DNA of 64,000 bases from NCBI RefSeq assembly GCF_038738535.1, contig NZ_CP046128.1, forward strand, positions 2,046,001 through 2,110,000, written 5' to 3'. This DNA comes from Bacillus pumilus. Lineage in GTDB: Bacteria; Bacillota; Bacilli; Bacillales; Bacillaceae. The translations under genes were made by a program, and so were the position numbers. The notes under the pieces are model-generated. The model saw only the letters and a program-made list of their open reading frames with translations. It ran no database searches and had not been told where the DNA came from. Below, piece after piece: positions 1 to 6,720 of this stretch; position 1 is the stretch's first letter; the number at the start of each line of letters is the position of its first letter.

Positions 1-1054
1 AAAGTCTCTCGCGCACTTCATCGTTTGTCAAATTCGGATGTTTTGATAGAATGACAGCCGCAGCGCCCGCTACATGCGGTGATGCCATGGATGTTCCACT
101 CTTATAGCCATATTCATTATGAGGAATGGTGCTGAGCGTTGAAACGCCCGGTGCTGAGACTTCCACTTCTTCGCCGACAGATGAATCAAAGGCTCTTTGT
201 TTTCTTTCGTCAACAGAGGCAACCGCCATCACTGAGGCGTACTTAGCTGGATAGTCAACCGTGTTGAGAGAGCCATAACTTCCTGCATTCCCAGCAGAAG
301 CCACAATGAGAATCCCTTTGTCGTATGCTCGATCTACCGCTTCTTTCAGCGCTTCAGATTCACTTGCTCCTCCCATACTAATATTGATGACATCCATGTC
401 ATTCTCAATGGCCCATTCAATTCCTTTAATGATCCAGCTATAGTAGCCGTCACCATTTTCATCTGCCACCTTGACCGCATAGATAGAAGCCTTTGGCGCA
501 ACACCAACGACACCTACCTTATTATCTAACGCTGCAATTGTGCCTGCCACATGCGTTCCGTGTTCATGCGGGTCAACAAGCGGATCTGACTTTGTTGGAA
601 CAAAGCTGACTCCGCCGGTGACATGTAAATCTTCATGTTTGCCATCGATGCCGCTGTCAAGAACGGCTACTTTGACATTCTGTCCGGCGTATCCCCGTTT
701 ATGTACCTTTTGTGCTTTGATGCTTTTGATGCCATATGGGATCGTTTGACCGCTTGTTTTTGCCTTTTGGTCCTCCTCAATGAAGGTCACTTCTTTTGCC
801 TGATTCAGTTTCTCTTTCGATGCCTCATTCAAGGAAACTTTCATCATATCTATTTGCTCTATGGATTCTTTTACATGCCCACCAGCTTCTTCGACAAGCT
901 GTTTTTGTGTATGGTCTTGAACGGAAGAAGAAAAGCCGATCATGTACTCTTTTTTTGCTTGCTCCTTTGCAGAAATATGTGAGGCGCCGAACGTGACCGA
1001 TGCCAGCATCATACTTGCCATACAAAGCCTTGCTCCAATTGACTTGACGTTCAC
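1..1054 (-). CDS. subtilisin-family serine protease (C-terminus beyond window)
   Basis: Secreted alkaline protease precursor, about 351 codons visible; the 3' end lies beyond the left edge. A GTG start at 1054 is preferred over ATG 1075 because GGGAG lies about 10 bases upstream and it gives a compact signal peptide (hydrophobic core [11 protein letters not shown], cleavage near HISA at residue 29). An inhibitor-type propeptide follows to about residue 105, then a mature domain beginning near QTIPYGI. The catalytic triad is visible: Asp133 (VLDSGID), His165 (HGTHVAG) and Ser322 (GTSMASPH). It differs clearly from the usual AprE mature sequence, so I treat it as a paralog and give no symbol. 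Family certain, exact start moderately certain. Confidence 0.93.
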   Translation of the reverse strand, partial: MNVKSIGARLCMASMMLASVTFGASHISAKEQAKKEYMIGFSSSVQDHTQKQLVEEAGGHVKESIEQIDMMKVSLNEASKEKLNQAKEVTFIEEDQKAKTSGQTIPYGIKSIKAQKVHKRGYAGQNVKVAVLDSGIDGKHEDLHVTGGVSFVPTKSDPLVDPHEHGTHVAGTIAALDNKVGVVGVAPKASIYAVKVADENGDGYYSWIIKGIEWAIENDMDVINISMGGASESEALKEAVDRAYDKGILIVASAGNAGSYGSLNTVDYPAKYASVMAVASVDERKQRAFDSSVGEEVEVSAPGVSTLSTIPHNEYGYKSGTSMASPHVAGAAAVILSKHPNLTNDEVRERL

Positions 1055-1163
1055 AATACTCACTCTCCCTTTCATCTTTTTGTCATTTAACTACATTTTC
1101 AGACAAAAAGAAACGACCGTTTGTCCTATTTTTTAAAATTTTTCCATTTATTTGAACTAGTTG

Positions 1164-1385
1164 TCACAAAAAAGCAAAATAAAAATGCTTATGATCCTCT
1201 TGATAGTGATCATAAGCATTCCTTCTTTTATGTTTTTTCATCATGTGCTGCAAGGCTTCTTGTTTTGTTTTTGTCTTTCTTTCATGTGTGCTAAAATGCG
1301 GCATGTTTCCTCTCGACAGTTCCGGGTTTCGGCTGTGCTGTCTTTGAATATGTTCTCGTTTTTTCTTTGCATTGCTTTTTCCCAT
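1164..1385 (-). CDS. yqkK: YqkK-like small basic protein
   Basis: A 73-residue, very basic protein (starts MGKSNAKKKREH; contains HFSTHERKTKTKQE). It resembles the conserved Bacillus protein YqkK, whose function is unknown. ATG 1385 has a good ribosome site (AAAGGGG, about 9 bases upstream). The last roughly 19 codons run through a strong terminator hairpin (1184-1220) and stop at TGA 1164, so the tail YDHYQEDHKHFYFAFL may be read-through sequence after loss of an earlier stop. There is no signal peptide or membrane segment. Family assignment is from memory of the YqkK sequence; moderately sure. Confidence 0.7.
   Translation of the reverse strand: MGKSNAKKKREHIQRQHSRNPELSRGNMPHFSTHERKTKTKQEALQHMMKKHKRRNAYDHYQEDHKHFYFAFL
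1184..1220 (-). terminator. intrinsic terminator of yqkK
   Basis: Perfect 13-bp stem AATGCTTATGATC / GATCATAAGCATT with an 11-base loop. On the minus strand it is followed by a T-rich run. It lies inside the 3' end of the yqkK reading frame. Confidence 0.8.
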
Positions 1386-1433
1386 TTGGCAAAACCCCTT
1401 TCGTTGACGTTATGATACACGATGTGACATAAA

Positions 1434-1461
1434 AAAGATAGACGTATACACGCCTATCTTT
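1434..1461 (-). terminator. terminator after the ElaA-like gene
   Basis: Stem AAAGATAG-CGT / ACG-CTATCTTT with loop ATAC, followed on the minus strand by a T-run. It overlaps the final codons of the acetyltransferase gene. Confidence 0.7.
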
Positions 1462-1906
1462 CTGTTTTCACCATATCAAGATGCGGAATTCCATCTTCAT
1501 CATAACAATCTGAAACGGCCTTAAAACCAAATGATTCGTAAAACGACTTCAAGTAGGCCTGCGCCTGAATTTTGACACTTGTTTCACCTAATTCACTCAG
1601 CTTTTCCAAAGCCTTGCTGAGCAGCATTTTTCCATAGCCTTTTTTTCGGCCTGCCTGCATCACAAGAACGCGGCCAATGGACGCCTCTTCGTACATGATT
1701 CCGCTTTGAAAAATTCGGCAATAAGCCACAATCGTGCCGTCCTCTTTTGCAGACAGATGAAGCGCTTCTTGGTCCCGGTGATCAATTTCAGGGTAAGGGC
1801 ATGTTTGTTCGACAACAAACACATTGACTCTTTCCATTAAAATCAGGTAAAGATCCTCTTTTGTTAATTGGTCAAACGTTTGACATGTCCAGTTAACTTG
1901 ATTCAT
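1454..1906 (-). CDS. GNAT acetyltransferase, ElaA type
   Basis: A 150-residue single-domain Gcn5-related N-acetyltransferase. The acetyl-CoA binding segment is seen as IGRVLVMQAGRKKGYGKMLL (residues about 78-97, with the R/Q-x-x-G-x-G/A pattern) and a C-terminal FYESFGF motif. The N-terminal LILMERVNVFVVEQ segment with the following cysteine-proline pair is typical of the ElaA subfamily. Substrate unknown. Its start overlaps the end of the endonuclease Q gene by 14 bases, so it is probably the last gene of the nudF-endoQ transcript. Cytoplasmic. Family certain, function not. Confidence 0.85.
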   Translation of the reverse strand: MNQVNWTCQTFDQLTKEDLYLILMERVNVFVVEQTCPYPEIDHRDQEALHLSAKEDGTIVAYCRIFQSGIMYEEASIGRVLVMQAGRKKGYGKMLLSKALEKLSELGETSVKIQAQAYLKSFYESFGFKAVSDCYDEDGIPHLDMVKTER

Positions 1907-3074
1907 GATTGATATCCACCTTACCGTACACTCCGCCCCCGCCAGCGATCAGTTCGACTTCACCTTTTCTTGCTTTGATGATGTAATTGGCTGTTTTTTC
2001 TGGCAGGACAGCTTTTAGTTCTTGTTCTGTTGCTTGATGAAGGATATTCATCTCTGTGTGAAACACGGCTTTTAGCTTCTCCAGCGTTTTGGCTCCGACA
2101 CCCGGAATAAATTGAAGCGGGAGCTGATGAACATAAGGAGGTCTTGTTCCTTTGTCACTTTCTTGGTCAGCAAGCTCCTTTAAACGCTCACTCACCCCTT
2201 TTGTCATCCGGGTATGTCCGCATGCGTGGCACTTTTCTTGATCTAGCGCGCTAGGTCTTACTCCGCACTTCTCGCAGGTTGTATGATAGTACTTCCCAAG
2301 CCGAGGAGCGAGTCCATAATTTCCTGTAATGGCTCTTCCCTCTTTCCCTTCAAGGGCTAGTTTGAATTCGGCAAAAGAGGCATGATCCATTCGGATTTTT
2401 GTATATTCTCGCGCAATTTTTCCTAAAGAATGAGCGTCTGAATTCGTTAAAAAGGGATAACGATTCAGTTCACTTATCTGGGACGCCATTGACGTATCGC
2501 AGCTAAGTCCTAGTTCAACAGCATCAATGAGGTCTGGGTCGAATACTTCCGTTAAAGACGTGTTGACTCCTTTGCCAAATAAGCTTTTATGCGGCGTGAA
2601 AATATGAGCAGGAATAAACAAGCCTCCTAGCTCCTTGACCTTGCGCTGAAGTGTTTTCCCATCAACATAGAGGCGCTGTGAACTCAAATGCACATTTTTC
2701 ATATAAAGCGCGAGCCATGCGGAGAACTCAGACATTTTGTGAAGTGTGGGCATAAATGCAAGCACGTGAATTGGACCTTTTGAATGGTTATCGTTAATTT
2801 CTAATTCACTGCCTAAAAGCAGCACGGTCTGTCCAAATGATAGACCGCCATCATTTAGTTCAGTGTACTTGCCTTCCTCTACACCCTCTATTAATTCTTC
2901 TAGGACTTCTGGAGATTGTGCATCAATCACACCAATCATCCCCATCCCTTTACTTTGCGTTGCTTCAATGAGAATTTGGTCAATTGTCAGTGACCTTGCA
3001 CCTGTAATTTTAACAGCTCTGCCTGTTCTTGTTCTGCCAATATGAATATGGATGTCTGCAAAAAACTCCCTCAT
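1893..3074 (-). CDS. endonuclease Q (PHP-domain deaminated-DNA nuclease)
   Basis: A 393-residue protein of the endonuclease Q family, which nicks DNA 5' of uracil, hypoxanthine, xanthine or abasic sites; a B. pumilus member has been characterised biochemically. The N-terminal PHP domain carries the metal-binding start ADIHIHIGR and later PAHIFTPH and NSDAHSLG segments. A zinc-ribbon-like part follows (CEKCG at about 267 and CHACGH at about 283). A C-terminal helix-hairpin-helix region contains IPGVGAKTLEKL. B. subtilis has a counterpart, yqxK, beside nudF. ATG 3074 overlaps the nudF stop (ATGA) and has no clear ribosome site of its own, so translation is probably coupled to nudF. Confidence 0.88.
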   Translation of the reverse strand: MREFFADIHIHIGRTRTGRAVKITGARSLTIDQILIEATQSKGMGMIGVIDAQSPEVLEELIEGVEEGKYTELNDGGLSFGQTVLLLGSELEINDNHSKGPIHVLAFMPTLHKMSEFSAWLALYMKNVHLSSQRLYVDGKTLQRKVKELGGLFIPAHIFTPHKSLFGKGVNTSLTEVFDPDLIDAVELGLSCDTSMASQISELNRYPFLTNSDAHSLGKIAREYTKIRMDHASFAEFKLALEGKEGRAITGNYGLAPRLGKYYHTTCEKCGVRPSALDQEKCHACGHTRMTKGVSERLKELADQESDKGTRPPYVHQLPLQFIPGVGAKTLEKLKAVFHTEMNILHQATEQELKAVLPEKTANYIIKARKGEVELIAGGGGVYGKVDINHESS

Positions 3075-3628
3075 TTTGTTGACTTAAGTACCTCTTGCAA
3101 TTGTAAGTACTGAATGGCATAGGCTGTTTTTGCATCATAAATGTGCTGCTTTTCAATGAGGTGCAAGGCTTCTTCTAATGAAACTTCCATCACTTCAACA
3201 AATTCATCTTCATCCAGCTCTCTTTTTTCTTCAAGCGGAACCAGCTGATCTGCAAGATAAATGTGGACGATTTCATCTGCGAAACCAGGTGATGTATAAA
3301 AGGCCGTCAGCTTTTGGAGCTGCTGAGTGGTGTACCCTGTTTCTTCTTCTAATTCTCGCAGTGCTGTATGTGCCGGCTCTTCCCCTGGCTCTAATTTTCC
3401 AGCCGGAATTTCAACGATGGCTCTCTCTAGTGCTTTACGGTATTGCTTGACCAAGATGATTTTATTTTCGTCTGTACGAGCAATGACGGCTACTGCACCA
3501 GGATGTTTGATGATTTCGCGTTTGCCTTGTTTTCCGTTTGGCAATTCTACATCTTTAAGAACCAAATCAATGATTTTTCCGTTATATAATTCTTTAGTCG
3601 ATAATGTTTTTTCTTCAAAGTCCTTCAA
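3071..3628 (-). CDS. nudF: ADP-ribose pyrophosphatase (Nudix hydrolase)
   Basis: A 185-residue Nudix hydrolase that cleaves ADP-ribose to AMP and ribose 5-phosphate. The Nudix box is complete: GKLEPGEE followed by RELEEETGY (G-x5-E-x7-REUxEExGU). The length matches NudF (YqkG). The start is TTG 3628, with GAGGAG 9 bases upstream; no other start fits as well. It is the first gene of a three-gene minus-strand unit with endonuclease Q (4-base overlap) and the ElaA-like acetyltransferase. The linkage of a nucleotide-pool enzyme with a DNA-deamination repair nuclease may be functional, but that is inference. Confidence 0.93.
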   Translation of the reverse strand: MKDFEEKTLSTKELYNGKIIDLVLKDVELPNGKQGKREIIKHPGAVAVIARTDENKIILVKQYRKALERAIVEIPAGKLEPGEEPAHTALRELEEETGYTTQQLQKLTAFYTSPGFADEIVHIYLADQLVPLEEKRELDEDEFVEVMEVSLEEALHLIEKQHIYDAKTAYAIQYLQLQEVLKSTK

Positions 3629-3789
3629 TTTTGTCAGCTCCTCGTTCTACTTTCACTTTTTACTTCATTCATTTTAACATAGATGATTTAGGAGAAGCGA
3701 AATGCGAACGCTTGCTTCAATGCGCCACTTGAAATCACCTAGCTTGAATTCCAGATTTTTTTCACTTAATGTGAAGGGATAGGAGTGTG

Positions 3790-4719
3790 ATGGAATTGAA
3801 AAAAAGACGAATTGGTACCTCGGATCTTTTGGTGAGCGAGGCAGCACTAGGATGTATGTCCCTTGGAACGGAAAAAGGAAAAGCGCTCTCTTTATTAGAT
3901 GAGGCTATAGACCTTGGAATTAATTATTTGGATACAGCCGATTTATATGATTTTGGGACAAATGAAGAAATTGTCGGGGAGGCTATTAAAAACAGGCGGC
4001 AAGATTTGATTTTGGCCACAAAAGGCGGCAACCGCTTTGAAAAAGGCAAATCTGGCTGGGACTGGGACCCTTCAAAGGCGTACATAAAAAAGGCCGTGAA
4101 ACAAAGCCTCAAGCGGCTGCAAACAGATTATATTGATTTATACCAACTGCACGGAGGCACGATAGATGATCCTATCGATGAGACGATTGAGGCTTTTGAA
4201 GAATTAGTGGAAGAAGGCGTTATTCGCTATTATGGCATCTCTTCTATCCGTCCAAACGTCATTAAAGAATACGCCAAAAAATCCAACATCGTCAGTGTGA
4301 TGATGCAATATAGTTTACTCGACCGCCGTCCAGAGGAATGGTTCTCTCTTCTTGAAGAACAAGGCATTAGTGTCGTCGCAAGAGGACCTTTAGCAAAAGG
4401 GCTTTTAACTGAAAAACCACTTTCGCAAGCAAGTGCAGCGATTCAAAAAAACGGCTATCTTCAATATTCATTTGACGAGCTCCAGCAGGTCATTCCTTCT
4501 TTAAAGAAAGTCGCTTATGACCTATCATTCACAGAGCTGTCCATTCAATATTTGCTTAAGCATTCTGCGGTCAGTTCCGTTGTATTTGGCGCAAGCTCGG
4601 TGGAACAACTAAAAGAAAATGTAGCAGCGGCAAATGCACGTTCTTTAAGTGACCAAGAAGTAAAAGCATTGACTTACTATACAAAACCATCTGTGTATGA
4701 GGCGCACCGGTTTAAATAA
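3790..4719 (+). CDS. yqkF: aldo/keto reductase (YqkF-like)
   Basis: A 309-residue NADPH-dependent oxidoreductase with the AKR (beta/alpha)8 barrel. Visible catalytic parts are LDTADLYDFG (Asp and Tyr), ATKGG (Lys) and YQLHGG (His). The C-terminal cofactor region SVVFGASSVEQLKENV is present. ATG 3790 was chosen; a GTG at 3787 lies almost on top of AGGAG (3781-3785). It stands alone on the plus strand between divergent nudF and a terminator. Substrate unknown. Position and family match B. subtilis YqkF. Confidence 0.9.
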   Translation: MELKKRRIGTSDLLVSEAALGCMSLGTEKGKALSLLDEAIDLGINYLDTADLYDFGTNEEIVGEAIKNRRQDLILATKGGNRFEKGKSGWDWDPSKAYIKKAVKQSLKRLQTDYIDLYQLHGGTIDDPIDETIEAFEELVEEGVIRYYGISSIRPNVIKEYAKKSNIVSVMMQYSLLDRRPEEWFSLLEEQGISVVARGPLAKGLLTEKPLSQASAAIQKNGYLQYSFDELQQVIPSLKKVAYDLSFTELSIQYLLKHSAVSSVVFGASSVEQLKENVAAANARSLSDQEVKALTYYTKPSVYEAHRFK

Positions 4720-4722
4720 CAT

Positions 4723-4754
4723 AAAAAGAGATCGCTTTATGTGATCTCTTTTTT
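4723..4754 (+). terminator. terminator after yqkF
   Basis: Stem AAAAAGAGATC / GATCTCTTTTTT, loop of 8 bases, ending in a T-run on the plus strand. Confidence 0.8.
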
Positions 4755-4782
4755 ATCGTGTTTTTCTCTATTAAAAATGAGA

Positions 4783-4799
4783 AGGGGCTAAAAGCCCCT
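4783..4799 (-). terminator. terminator after the small secreted-protein gene
   Basis: Stem AGGGGCT / AGCCCCT with a 3-base loop, just past the TAA at 4806. On the minus strand the T-run is imperfect. Confidence 0.6.
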
Positions 4800-4805
4800 G
4801 TACTC

Positions 4806-5090
4806 TTATCTATTTGCACTTTCATAATACGCATAATTTCCGGCTTTGCCTTTAAGGTGAAATGTAGTACCAAAACGTTGAAAATTATTTGCAAATACGC
4901 CATTATCTGAATGCATACATAATCGATTACCTCCACCTTTAAAAGGAGTTACAGAACAATCAACAATTGTAGTCACCGACGTACGAAAATCCGCTTCCTT
5001 TGAATCATTTGTAGCAAGAGCTTGTCCAGAAACAGGTAAAAGCAATCCTAAAGATAAAGCAACTCCAGTCATTGTTCTTCTCAATTTCAT
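4806..5090 (-). CDS. small secreted protein of unknown function
   Basis: A 94-residue precursor. Among several in-frame ATGs, the one at 5090 has the ribosome site (GGAG, 9 bases upstream) and begins a classical signal peptide: basic MKLRR, hydrophobic GVALSLGLLLPV, cleavage after GQALA (about residue 26). The mature part is about 68 residues with two cysteines (DCSVTP and RLCMH), a Gly/Asn-rich middle and an aromatic end (NYAYYES). I do not recognise a family. Small size, secretion, a possible disulfide and lack of a B. subtilis counterpart at this site are compatible with a bacteriocin-like or cell-surface peptide. No immunity or transporter gene is adjacent. Monocistronic. Confidence 0.72.
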   Translation of the reverse strand: MKLRRTMTGVALSLGLLLPVSGQALATNDSKEADFRTSVTTIVDCSVTPFKGGGNRLCMHSDNGVFANNFQRFGTTFHLKGKAGNYAYYESANR

Positions 5091-5384
5091 GTGAATCATC
5101 TCCATTTCCAAATTTTTCAATTCATCTTCATTATAAGAAGAATGCTCCTCTATTAAAAGGGTCTTAATTACTATATTTGTAATAAAAAGGAATTTTAATA
5201 AATCAATACTCCCGTTTCTTCTATTTTGATCACGTATAAAATAGGTGATGGGATTTAGTTTTAAATCATATTTTCACGAAGCTGAAATGAAGTGAAATTC
5301 GAAGGAGTCAGAAGAGTCTGCTCTCAAATCACCTATGTTTTGAACAAGTTCATTTCGTGTTGATCAATCTCAATGATGACATGA
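5091..5384. other. AT-rich intergenic stretch with a 9-bp inverted repeat
   Basis: About 290 bases with no credible reading frame. It holds the promoter region of the small secreted-protein gene. A perfect 9-bp inverted repeat, ATAGGTGAT (5241-5249) and ATCACCTAT (5328-5336), is separated by 78 bases. This could be the trace of a small element or chance; nothing else stands out. Confidence 0.4.
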
Positions 5385-5414
5385 AAAAAAGGAGCATCAG
5401 AGCTCCCTTTTTTT
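5384..5414 (-). terminator. terminator after yqkE
   Basis: Stem GGAGC / GCTCC extended by A/T pairs, loop ATCAGA. The minus-strand T-run follows; it overlaps the yqkE stop. Confidence 0.75.
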
Positions 5415-5637
5415 AGCTTTTATATTTTCTCCAGTCCAAATGACTTTCATCTAGCAGCTCGGAGAAGCTTTTATTTTTTTCTTTTTCTTTCTGCTGCCTA
5501 AGGAGGTCTTGTCGTTTTTGTTCTTCTCTTTTTTCTGTCTGGGCGGCAAGGTTCTGCTTCATTTGAAGAAGCTGCTGTTTGAGATCCTCGTTTATACCGT
5601 CCTTTAATTTCGCTTGTTCTTGATTGGTCTTTTTCAT
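5413..5637 (-). CDS. yqkE: YqkE family protein (DUF3886)
   Basis: A 74-residue, highly charged protein, almost entirely helical and likely coiled-coil (Gln/Glu/Lys-rich from residue 8 to 56), ending in a conserved-looking SFSELLDESHLDW segment. Start ATG 5637 has AAAGGAG upstream. The frame remains open further upstream, but that extension lacks a ribosome site and overlaps divergent yqkD, so it is rejected. Matches B. subtilis YqkE in position, size and character. Function unknown, cytoplasmic. Confidence 0.82.
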   Translation of the reverse strand: MKKTNQEQAKLKDGINEDLKQQLLQMKQNLAAQTEKREEQKRQDLLRQQKEKEKNKSFSELLDESHLDWRKYKS

Positions 5638-5761
5638 CGTGCCTCTCTCCTTTTGTCCTAAGTGTATCATCCGTTTTATTTGCTGAGCAAGAGTCACGCC
5701 AATCTCCCAACATGTGGTATGATCGTCATAGGAAAAACTTCGGAAAGGAAGAATCAGCTGG

Positions 5762-6694
5762 ATGAAGAAATGGATCGCTATACTTGCCTTGATATTATGT
5801 CCGCTCGCTGCAATCGGTATTTTTTTCACCAATAAAATGATGTATATTCGAAAATTAACAGATGAAGAGCTCATCAAAAGAGAATCAGATGAAGGACACT
5901 ATCATCACGAAGAGTTTCAACAGCTTAAAAAAGAGAAAGTGTGTATTCCTTCAGCATTTGGTTATGATCTTCATGGCTATTTTGTGCCGCACCCACATCC
6001 ACATACAACACGCACCATCGTACTTTGTCATGGCGTCACAGTCAGTTTGATTAATTCCGTTAAGTATATGAAATTATTCCAAAAGCTCGGATGGAATGTG
6101 ATGCTTTATGATCATAGAAGACATGGAATGAGCGGCGGGAAAACCACGAGTTATGGATACTACGAAAAAGAAGATTTAGCGCAGGTCGTGAAGTGGCTCA
6201 GACAAAGACTCGGGGAAAATGCCATTATCGGCATACATGGAGAATCAATGGGTGCAGTCACGACTTTGTTATATGCTGCAAAGCCGGAAGCAAGCGCCAA
6301 TTTTTACATAGCTGACTGTCCTTTTGCTTCTTTTGAGGATCAGCTTCTCTATCGATTAAAAATAGATTTTCGTCTTTCAGGGCAATGGATTCTTCCACTA
6401 AGTGATCGAGTGTTAAAATGGCGGGATGGATACAGCATTCGGCAAGTTTCACCGCTGGATGTGATCGATCAGGTGAAAGAACCTGTGCTTTTTATCCATA
6501 GTCTTCATGATGACTATATTCCATGCGAGCAGAGTCAGCAGCTATATGCTCGAAAAAAAGGTGATAAACAGCTATTTATAGCGCCGCACGGGGCACATGC
6601 GATGTCTTTTAGCGAAAATAAGGCAGCTTATGAACAAGAAGTTCAAGGATTTCTTCAACAATTTGAATCGAATGAAGATAAAAGAGGAGAATGA
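5762..6694 (+). CDS. yqkD: membrane-anchored alpha/beta hydrolase YqkD
   Basis: A 310-residue alpha/beta-hydrolase with one N-terminal membrane anchor or uncleaved signal (residues 4-24, WIAILALILCPLAAIGIFF). The nucleophile elbow is GIHGESMG with Ser162; the oxyanion region LCHGVT and a late Asp/His pair (HDDYIP; APHGAHAM) complete the triad. The catalytic domain probably faces outside. Substrate unknown. Position and size match YqkD. It is divergent from yqkE and convergent with the rap gene, sharing a terminator with it. Confidence 0.88.
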   Translation: MKKWIAILALILCPLAAIGIFFTNKMMYIRKLTDEELIKRESDEGHYHHEEFQQLKKEKVCIPSAFGYDLHGYFVPHPHPHTTRTIVLCHGVTVSLINSVKYMKLFQKLGWNVMLYDHRRHGMSGGKTTSYGYYEKEDLAQVVKWLRQRLGENAIIGIHGESMGAVTTLLYAAKPEASANFYIADCPFASFEDQLLYRLKIDFRLSGQWILPLSDRVLKWRDGYSIRQVSPLDVIDQVKEPVLFIHSLHDDYIPCEQSQQLYARKKGDKQLFIAPHGAHAMSFSENKAAYEQEVQGFLQQFESNEDKRGE

Positions 6695-6717
6695 ACAGCG
6701 GTTCGTCTCCTCTTTTT
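6680..6717. terminator. bidirectional terminator, yqkD / rap
   Basis: Stem AAAAGAGGAGA / TCTCCTCTTTT, 15-base loop, with A-run on the left and T-run on the right. It begins within the last codons of yqkD. Confidence 0.8.
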
Positions 6718-6720
6718 GAG

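Noticed and set aside
635-982. Plus-strand open frame of 115 codons
   Set aside because: It lies fully opposite the subtilisin gene, whose catalytic motifs are intact; no ribosome site or family resemblance.
5241-5336. Inverted repeat ATAGGTGAT / ATCACCTAT as a possible miniature transposon
   Set aside because: Arms of only 9 bp, no target-site duplication and no second copy seen in the window.
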